A stretch of DNA of 64,000 nt from Eulemur rufifrons (taxonomy: Eukaryota > Chordata > Mammalia > Primates > Lemuridae). A program made the translations under genes and the position numbers. Below are positions 56,690 to 64,000 of the stretch, piece after piece; the stretch's first letter is position 1; every line of letters starts with the position of its first letter. Where the stretch lies: NCBI RefSeq assembly GCF_041146395.1, contig NC_090989.1, positions 47,952,501 through 48,016,500 on the forward strand, read 5' to 3'. Under the pieces are notes generated by a model. The model was not told the DNA's origin and ran no database searches. It saw nothing but the letters and a program-made list of their open reading frames with translations.

Positions 56690-57120
56690 CCACCCCATTT
56701 GCACTGCCATCATGTCACTCTCAATCTCTTGCAAAAGCTGCTGCAGTGGACACCTACCTGTCTTGTATCCCCACTCCCCTGTCAGCCCTATACAGTCTGT
56801 GTTCCCTACGGAGGGTAGAGTGTCTATTTTACAACACAAACCTTGGTGTCTGCTTAAAATACTCTACTGGCCCTCATTACTTTTAGGATACATGTCGGTC
56901 TCTATCATGACCTTCAGGGCTGTATGTGATCTGTTCCATGCCCAGATCTCAATCCTTACCTCCTCCCATTCCTCGTCTACCTCACTTCAGCCATGGGTGG
57001 CCTTCCTTATGTTCCTTCACTGCATCCTGTCCAGGGAATTTTGCTTTTGTTGTTACCCAAGCCTGGTGTGTTCTGACCCTAGATCATCGTGTGAATGATC
57101 CCTTCTCATGATTTAGGTAC
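56690..57120 (+). mobile_element. L2 LINE fragment
   Basis: GACCTTCAGGGCTGTATGTGATCTG, CCTCCCATTCCTCGTCTACC, and ACTTCAGCCATGGGTGGCC...TTATGTTCCTTCACTGC correspond in order to the L2 stretch that encodes the ORF2 C-terminus. The 155-codon open frame across 56631-57098 is an out-of-register remnant with no intact enzyme motif. Confidence 0.7.
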
Positions 57121-57219
57121 CAGCTTCTAGTTTGTTAGTTCTGTGTCAGTATACATAGACAGTTACCATTCTTTTTATACTGTCTGCATGGTATTTATCA
57201 AATAGACACACTTTGATTC

Positions 57220-57425
57220 TGTTAATACATCCTGAAAATAGGCATTTAGTTTCTGCCGGTCTTTTGCAATTACAAAAAAAAAAAAAAAAAAAAAGGAAAA
57301 AAACCCTGCAGTGTGAATGATCATGTATACATATTAATATACTCAAGGGTGATTATTAATAGGAATCATTTCCTGAATTGGAATTACTGAATGAAAGGCT
57401 ATGGGATTCTTATTTTTGATAGATT
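57220..57425 (-). mobile_element. Ancient L1M fragment with internal A21 run
   Basis: TCTTTTGCAATTAC, an A21 run (57274-57294), then ...GTGTGAATGATCATGTATACATATTAATATACTC... and GAATTGGAATTACTGAATGAAAGGC follow the antisense ORF2 C-terminus of old L1M. The A run is an expansion at an AAAA site. Confidence 0.6.
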
Positions 57426-58540
57426 TCACCAATATATCAAAAAGGAAAGTTTAATTTTAAAGCATAACTCAGTGAAGGAAATTTATTTATAGAGTCTAAG
57501 CCAAGGTAGTCATGATATGTAGCTTCATGAAACTCTAACTCGATCCCAGGATAGAGCTTAGAAATCCTTGAGGAACAGATGTTTTGAATGATTTCCTTGA
57601 TGTGCACTTTTCTTAGCAGGGTTTTAGATAGAAAATTTTATTCTGAACATAGCCTCCCACATTTCCTGTTGCTAACTAAAGGATGAGTCATAGGCTTAGT
57701 GGTATTGGGATAAAAACAAGAGTTGACCTTCTGCTAGGCACACTGGGAAGCCCGAGCTGTGTTTTTACCTGGCTGAAGGGTCCCCCTGCTCTATGGGGAT
57801 GAGCCAGGGAACGCACTTTACTGAATACCCACCCTGTACCTTCTCCATGCTCAGAAGGGCTAGCACCAAGGTTGCCTTCTTCAGAAGTTTCCCGTCTACA
57901 TCAAAACTGCATTCTGTCCCTTTTCTTTATTCCTTCCACACTTACTGGCTGCACTATTTACTTGGTCCTTGAAATATGCTCTAAGTTATTTATTATCTCT
58001 CTTATATCTTGTTTCCCTCACTTGGATAGCATGGTGCTCAAGAATAGAGAAATTGTCCTACCCTTCTTTCTATTTCCAAACTTAATGGGGCAACTCACAC
58101 ATACTAATACAAAAACACAAACAGGAAGAATGATCACTCTACTTATTGTCCATTACCACTTACAGCATCTGGACCTCTCACCAGTCTTCAGACCAGTCTC
58201 CCTTTGGCCTATGATATTCCATCATGAAGCTACTGACCCAGACTAGGAGCTGATCTCAGGTGTGGAATATTTTTATTTCATATGAATTTCATAGCAGTAT
58301 GAGCCTGTGACCTTGGCTTCATTAGCTGTTTTCTAACCCACTGAACCCATGACTAAGTATTTTTAGGGCAAAATTTCCATTACAACTCATTGTTAAGCTG
58401 ACTGTAAGAAGAAAATAAGCTATAGCCCTGAAGGAAAGAAAGCATCAAAAAGCTGCCAGTGAGAGAAAATTGGGGTTATATGGTCAGCCTACATGCCATG
58501 TCAGCCACAGTATGCTTCCTCTGTAATGAGCTATGCAAGG
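57426..58540. other. Mostly unassigned; weak L2-like stretch at 57870-58060
   Basis: 57870-58060 has the pyrimidine-rich character of the L2 3' end (TGCACTATTTACTTGG, GATAGCATGGTGCTCAAG), but the match is weak. The 124-codon plus frame there (57872-58246) has no protein family resemblance. Confidence 0.4.
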
Positions 58541-58610
58541 AGATCTCTCTCTCTCTCACACATATATACATGTATATATGTGTGTGTGTACATATAAACA
58601 TATATGTCAA
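58541..58610. repeat. Composite CT/AC/AT/GT microsatellite with 28-bp palindrome
   Basis: (CT)n passes to (AC), TATATA, then (GT)n. Positions 58557-58584 form a perfect zero-spacer palindrome centred between 58570 and 58571 (core ATATATACATGTATATAT). Confidence 0.95.
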
Positions 58611-59621
58611 TCAAAAGACTGCTGAAATAAAATTTCTAAATGCAGTCATTCTTGATGTTTTCTGTTCTGGCAAAGTAAAATTTGACAGGCTTGTACAATT
58701 TTGTGCTTTTGCTCATGCAAAGTTAAATATCTCAACAGCTGTATATTAAGTGAATACAATGTGAAGAAGCTTTTGTTCTTATCTTTTCTGAATGTTGTAT
58801 ATATTATGGGCGCTCAGTCCATTACATTGGCAGGTTGCCTTCAAAAAATACCTTAGAAGTCTGCATGTACTTCTTTTGGCCTGTTTCTAGGAAGAGAGCA
58901 TTGGCTCTTTGAAATGCAGAATTGGGAATTTAGGTACCATGACTCATGGCAGGAGCAAAACCAGCTGATTTTGCCTAAATATTAATTTATTAGGTTTGGC
59001 CTTTGATGTTGGTAGTTATTGACTTGCTACTCTTTGTTAGGAAAGGAAAACCATTGTGTGGAATGCTTGGTACAGATTTGGCATAGCTCCCTTGTTGATG
59101 AATGGCTACGATTTTTTAAATTTTTAAGCAGTTGCTACTTAATATTTGGTACACAAACTATAATAAAAGGGATATTAAAAGGTAACTGTTCAACTAATTT
59201 AGGCTCCCCAAACCTTTTTGTCTCATTTTAAGTTTTAAAGTTTAGAACATTTGAAACTAGTTTTCACCAAAGTCAAACTTAACAAACTAAGGTTATTCTC
59301 ATAATAAATGTGTTGTAAGAAAAGGCAATTTTTTTCCCTAGAGATTTGACTGCTTCTCTTAGCAGTTCTTAAATAAATAGCTCTTTTTAGAAGTAAAAAA
59401 AAATTATATGTACTTTTTGTGCCTCAATATATTGTGGCATTTCTTGGCCAACAGTAAGTCCGTAAATGCTTCCTAGTGACCCTAATTATAAAATCTTTAA
59501 AATGCTTTTTTTTTTGCTTAAGAATTTTATTGCTCTTATTTTTTCTTCTGCCTTTCAAGTCCATTATAAAATGTAATCGTTTAAATGATTTAAGCCTTTT
59601 AATCATTTAAATATCTCTTTT
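58611..59621. other. Unassigned AT-rich sequence
   Basis: No gene, RNA or family resemblance. Short A and T runs near 59395 and 59508. Confidence 0.5.
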
Positions 59622-59745
59622 CTACCATTTATTCATTCACTAAACATTTACTGAGCACTAACCCTTTCTCAAGGAATAGGAAAACATCTCTGCTTATAAA
59701 GCAGATTCACCTTCACTTTCAATAATACCAAAGCTTGAACACTAA
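59622..59745 (-). mobile_element. L2 3'-end fragment (antisense)
   Basis: ACCATTTATTCATTCACTAAACATTTACTGAGCACTAACCC matches the antisense L2 3' terminus. Confidence 0.7.
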
Positions 59746-60199
59746 GCAAACATTTTTAGAAATACTTCAGTATTGACATATCAGTGGTTTAAGTGGGATG
59801 CTGTGTAATAGCACATAACTGAGTATTCTTAATCTGAGAATCTTGGAAATACAGTAGTAGAATAAATAAAGTCTAAGTCAGTACTTAGGGGACATTGATA
59901 AATCCAGGTAGCCTCAGTCTCTTTAAGGTGGTGTAAAGAAATACACCACTTCAGGCCAAAGAGACCCTAATTGTCAGGAGTTGCCCTTTTGGTATCCTTG
60001 ACAATAGAATAATATTTTTGATAGAATAATATTTGATGACTATGAGTAAGCTTAATTAATGCCCTATTTTTATTTTTGCTAAGACTCAAGAGGTCAAAAA
60101 ATGTCAAGCTATTTCCTTCAGGTAGGGCTGTGTGAAGGGGATGTCTTCAGTCTGTATTGTAAAGTATCAAAGATATGAATGGATTTTAATCATAATTTT
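59746..60199. other. Unassigned; short tandem ATAGAATAATATTT at 60004-60035
   Basis: Two near-identical copies of ATAGAATAATATTT(TT)G lie side by side. An 8-bp stem hairpin (GTGGTGTA/TACACCAC) lies near 59930-59950. Nothing else recognised. Confidence 0.5.
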
Positions 60200-60530
60200 T
60201 ACATTGACAAAAGTTATGGTTGTGGAATGAAGATGAAACTAGCTTTTCCAAACTTTTTATTAAGGGAAACTTCAAACATAAGCAGAGTAACCAAATTAGT
60301 ATAATGTACCCTTCTATACCCATTACTCAGCTTAAAAATTTATCAATATTTAGCCATTCTTGCTTATCTTTGCTTCCACCCACCCCCATCCTTACTTTAT
60401 TGTTATTATTAATGTTTACATTTCTATTTTGTGAGATATAATTTACAGACATTCAAATGCACAAATATTGGCTGTGCAATTTTCACAAATAAGCGTGCCA
60501 TTTTAACTCCACCTATACATGATGTGCAAT
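60200..60530 (-). mobile_element. Ancient L1M/L1ME 3' fragment
   Basis: AACTTCAAACATAAGCAGAG..., TACCCATTACTCAGCTTAAAAATTTATC..., TTAGCCATTCTTGC and GAGATATAATTTACAGACATTC...TTTTCACAAATAAGCG follow the antisense 3' region of ancient L1s. Confidence 0.65.
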
Positions 60531-63179
60531 GGGATTTATATTTATTATTGTGGATACTACACATTCTGTATGTGTTCATATGGGAGAGAGGAGAATTCTT
60601 TGTCCATCTACTCCCTGATGCTTAGGCATGGTGGTTGGGTTTTATACATGGGCTTGAAGAATATTAGATAGATAAACTTTTGCTTCCAAGCTATTAGCAA
60701 AGATTTTTTTATATTCACCTCAGTTATAGCCTCTCTGAAGTATCCTCCCCTTGTGCCTTGTCCAGGTATAAAGAGGAGGAAAGGTCTATCATGAATTCGC
60801 AGAAGCAGAGGAAGAATCTCCAAATACGGTGTTAGTCCTCAGGGGCTTTTCTTTGTTGGAAAACTAGTTGGAATTAAAATCAAATAATATCCCTGAGGTT
60901 TTTATTACCTAAATGAGAAAGTATTCGTTTTTCCTTTGATCCCTGGTAAACCGTTTTTGAGCTTTAATGTAGCTTAATCATACCTTTAGATTTCTATAAC
61001 CTCTTAATGAATCAGGAAGTTGACAAACTTCTACTTTGCCTGGTGTGTCTTAGCTATGGTAGTTGAAGTCACATTAGTGTAGCTGAGTGGAAGGTGAAGC
61101 ATGGGAGAATCTCTGCAGCATATTGGAGATGTGAGCAGCAGGTAGCGTGGCTTGAGAGTGCTCTATTCTCCTATGTTTCCTTCTCCTGGCTTTGCTTAGC
61201 CCAACCAATTCATAATACAGATCACTACTGACAAACAAGACCTTAATTCTATGTATCAGAGATATTTAGAATATTTCTTTCCTCTGTTGGCATGGAAAAT
61301 TGCAAACCAGCACAGAGAAATTTAAAAAATGAAGTCAGAATTCTTCACTTGCCAAAATATTGTTACTTATTCATAGTTGGTGGTATTTTGTGAAGCTGAT
61401 CATTATAATTCTGCAGAAAACTGCCTGTATTCCTGTGTCACTCCTGAATAATCAAAATCCCAAGTTTCAATAAGGGTGCTCCTCATTTACAAGGTTAATT
61501 CCTCCAATAATGATGTCTACAATCTCACACATTTCAGAGCTGAGAATTTATTGCATAGGGCACAAACTCATTGGATATGCAGTGTAAATAACCTTATTAA
61601 GAATGCAATGAGAGGATATATATTACTGTTCTGTTGGGTCAGAAGGGTAAGCACAACAAGAAAATGAGATATTTACCACTACGCAGTCCAGTTGATTTAT
61701 TTTAGTATGCCTTTTTCATTTTGAGCCTTTTAAAGTGTAGTCTGCCTGGGTACTCTGCCTTTACTGAGACGTTTATTTAGAAATTCTAAATTCTAGATGT
61801 GCAAACTGTCCCAGAGGACAATGCCAGTGACTATGTGTTAACCTAAGTTAGGATTGAGATGAATGTTTCAGGCAAGGGTGAGTTGATAGTAAATCTGCTT
61901 TTGCTTTTGTGCTCCAGGTGTTTCTGTTAGGATTCAATGCGATCTAGGTTGGAGAATTTCTCCCTTCCCTTATACGTATAACTGGGTTGATCTAGATCTA
62001 AGCAACAGCACAGCTGTAAGTAGAGGCCAGAGGCAAGACTAAGCAGGACATACTAACTCTGAAACTATCTCCTATGTATAGTCTATATATTTCCAGTTCA
62101 ACTCTAAGTGCTTTTGTCAGAGAAGGTTGTTCTCTATTTCTTTTCTGTCCAGAAACAGCACCGAGGATCAAAGTGTGCATATGGAAGAACTCCATCAGCC
62201 AAGTGGTCTTCTGAGATACAGGTTACATTTTATGTAACATAAGAAGCCATATCAAAGCTGTAGTGTCCTCGGGGACATTCCCCCAAGAGTTACTTAGCCT
62301 AATACTATATGCTTTTCCTAGTCCTTGAAACAACAAAATATTTTTAGGATGGTATCAGTATCTTTTGAGCTAGTAACAGCTGCTGTGATACTGCTTTACC
62401 TGACAATATGATTATAGATGACTATTTGCTATATTACAAAAATTGTAAACTGAGGTAGACTCATGAGAAAAGCATTTGGTTTCATGATGATCCCAAAGTA
62501 AAAGTCATACTGAGTGCATTTTATAATCTCACATTTCTCCAAATAAATGGCTTGTCAGAGTTACTCATTTGACTCATTCTCTGATTTCACATAGGGAAAG
62601 GATGCAATGTCTCCCTTCCCTTTACCCATCTCTCTGAGGCTCAGTTGTGGCTTACCTTACCCTATTTATGCTTATCTACAGAGAAAGATGATTTCTCAAT
62701 TTATATTGTTCCAAATCTCTGCCTCAGGGAAGTAGAATGTTGACTTTAGTAAACATTAGTTTCGATTAAATCAGATAGCCATGTTGATTACCAATACCAG
62801 CAAGGAAAAAAATGTAAATAACAAAAGACTTGGAGGCGTGTGGTAGAAGGAACAGGAACCTACCATTTTGGAGGACCAGGTACCCATCTTCCAGGGGATT
62901 GGCATTCGAATGCATAAAGGTAAAGTGTGTTAAATAAAATATAAAGCAATTTCATCAATGTAGCAACTCCTAACTCACTGGAGGCCAAATGGTATGCCCC
63001 ACCCTGCAAGGTTTTTGTGGTGCTGAATTCTGTCCTAAAATTTTACTAGCCTGCTCCATCAGTGTCAGCTTTAACCAGAAAGACCAGTTGTTTCTCGTTC
63101 TAAATATTTTTTCTAAAAATTATGAACTGTTGGTGAAATAATTATTCTTTTCTTTGTCCTTTCAACTGCTTTAGAAGAG
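60531..63179. other. Unassigned single-copy-like sequence
   Basis: No gene, RNA or repeat recognised over about 2.6 kb. Open frames are short and without family resemblance. Confidence 0.4.
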
Positions 63180-63360
63180 GTCTGGATTGGGAGTGAGATG
63201 GATATTGGCTCCATTCTCGCCCTCAGACTAATCAGCCAGTGGTGACCTTGGATGCTTTGCTCCTTGGGCCTTGGTTTCTACTTTATCAAATGAGCCCAAA
63301 TGGAAGGGTTTGGCTATATAATTTCTGAGATTTCTTCTGGCTCTAAAATTCTCTATTCCA
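63180..63360 (+). mobile_element. MIR-like SINE fragment
   Basis: AGACTAATCAGCCAGTGGTGACCTTGG, TGGGCCTTGGTTTCTACTTTATC and TTTCTGAGATTTCTTCTGGCTC resemble a MIR-type element. Confidence 0.55.
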
Positions 63361-63370
63361 CATCTTTTTT

Positions 63371-63420
63371 AAAAATTATTTTAACTCTCATTAAAATAAT
63401 TAATAATTATTTTAATTATT
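63371..63420. repeat. AT-only inverted repeat cluster
   Basis: AATTATTTTAA (63374-63384) and TTAAAATAATT (63391-63401) form a perfect stem with 6-nt spacer, followed by further AATTATTTTAATTATT. Confidence 0.85.
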
Positions 63421-63594
63421 TATATAGAACACTCAATCCATCATCTCATTTGGTGGCAGTAGGGACATGGACTGCTCCTGTGGCTGGATCTCACAGCCCC
63501 TTTTCCACCTCAGTGGACTTCTTGATGTTTAGTGGCTGCCTGGATTTTGATCTATGACCTCCAAGACATATAAAGTAATACCAACTTGATGACT

Positions 63595-64000
63595 GAAGCC
63601 AAGACGGCCAACTAGAGACATTGCTTGTCATATGATCCTGGCTGGAAGATAGAATATTGGACTGAGGAGAGTGGAAAGCAGTTGCACCTTAGGTGTGTAT
63701 CATAGGGAGAGACAACAGAGATATTTGGGGACTCTGTGGAGAAAAACTGCAAAGCTGAGAAAGAAGACAGGGAGGAGGAGATAGCGGTGCAGATCAAACC
63801 CAGAGAGGCTTGAAGCCCAGTGAAAGGGTAAAGGGGGTTTCCCTCCCCCACCTAGGTGCCTTCAGTGAATAATGGGACACAAAATATACTGGAGGTGCTT
63901 CTACCTTCCACGAGCCCAGGAGTGGTGGCTAAATAGAAATAGGAGGGTGAACCAGCAAACCCCAGGAGTTTGGGTGTTCAAAGGGGACACTCCATGGGTG
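63595..64000 (+). mobile_element. L1 5' UTR, true 5' end, running off the window
   Basis: The 5' end (GAAGCCAAGACGGCCAACTAGAGACATTGC) and following ~400 nt match the reverse complement of 50261-49860 closely, including AGGCTTG(A/G)AGCCCAGTGAAAGGGTAAAGGGGGTTTCCC. An L1 that keeps its first bases was reverse-transcribed completely, so a long L1 probably lies to the right. The YY1-type core is mutated (AAGACGGCC). The minus-strand frame here (63851-63612) begins with GTG, not ATG. Confidence 0.92.

Noticed and set aside
56631..57098. 155-codon plus-strand frame as a host gene
   Set aside because: The DNA matches L2 LINE sequence and the translation shows no ordered family motif.
57872..58246. 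124-codon plus-strand frame as a gene
   Set aside because: No family resemblance, no splice context, lies in pyrimidine-rich possible L2 sequence.

Overview
The window reads as nuclear DNA of a primate, most probably a strepsirrhine (lemur or loris group). The main evidence is two minus-strand Alu dimers (about 20044-20389 and 37810-38166). Both carry the strepsirrhine-type expanded centre, with a TATATATA-bearing linker duplication between the arms, and the typical strepsirrhine right arm. Lemur-type L1 elements and the mammal-wide MIR, L2, MaLR, ERVL and MER5 repeats fit this. The base composition is AT-rich with few CpGs. I found no convincing host protein-coding exon, no RNA gene and no CRISPR or bacterial feature. 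The stretch is best described as intergenic or deep intronic, shaped by layers of transposon insertion.

Left part (1-9500): a young L1 whose 5' part is inverted (twin-priming structure) enters from the left edge. It is followed by unassigned sequence, an old L1/HAL1-like stretch, an exact 61-bp tandem duplication, and an old L1 (about 4716-6612) split by a younger L1 3' end. Then come a MIR and a long minus-strand L2 interrupted by a plus-strand L2.

Middle part (9500-31000): L2, MIR and old L1 fragments, MLT1 LTRs, a MER5-type hAT element with recognisable ends, and the decayed pol region of an ERVL provirus (about 15500-18010) containing a later MLT1 LTR. These are followed by an L1 3'-end stub with clean target-site duplications (TSDs), the first Alu, an unnamed ~190-bp inverted-repeat element (21375-21562), and repeat-poor blocks that could hold conserved noncoding elements.

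Right part (31000-64000): repeat-poor stretches, more MIR/L2, the second Alu with a 24-bp TSD, a MER5-type element, old L1-like sequence and an MLT1. Next is a nearly complete minus-strand L1 (44984-50261) with a perfect 16-bp TSD, a full 5' end, an endonuclease domain with its key residues, and a large ORF2 deletion whose junction is in frame. After it come an MST-type LTR with a perfect 5-bp TSD, another MLT1, L2/MIR fragments and a composite microsatellite with a perfect 28-bp palindrome. At the right edge (from about 63595) the 5' UTR of another L1 begins on the plus strand.

There is no operon-like or pathway logic. The relationships are nesting and age order: MIR/L2, ERVL/MLT1 and old L1 first, then MST and Alu, then lemur-lineage L1s. 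Repeat family names rest on remembered consensus sequence, not on a database search. Boundaries without a TSD are approximate to tens of bases.
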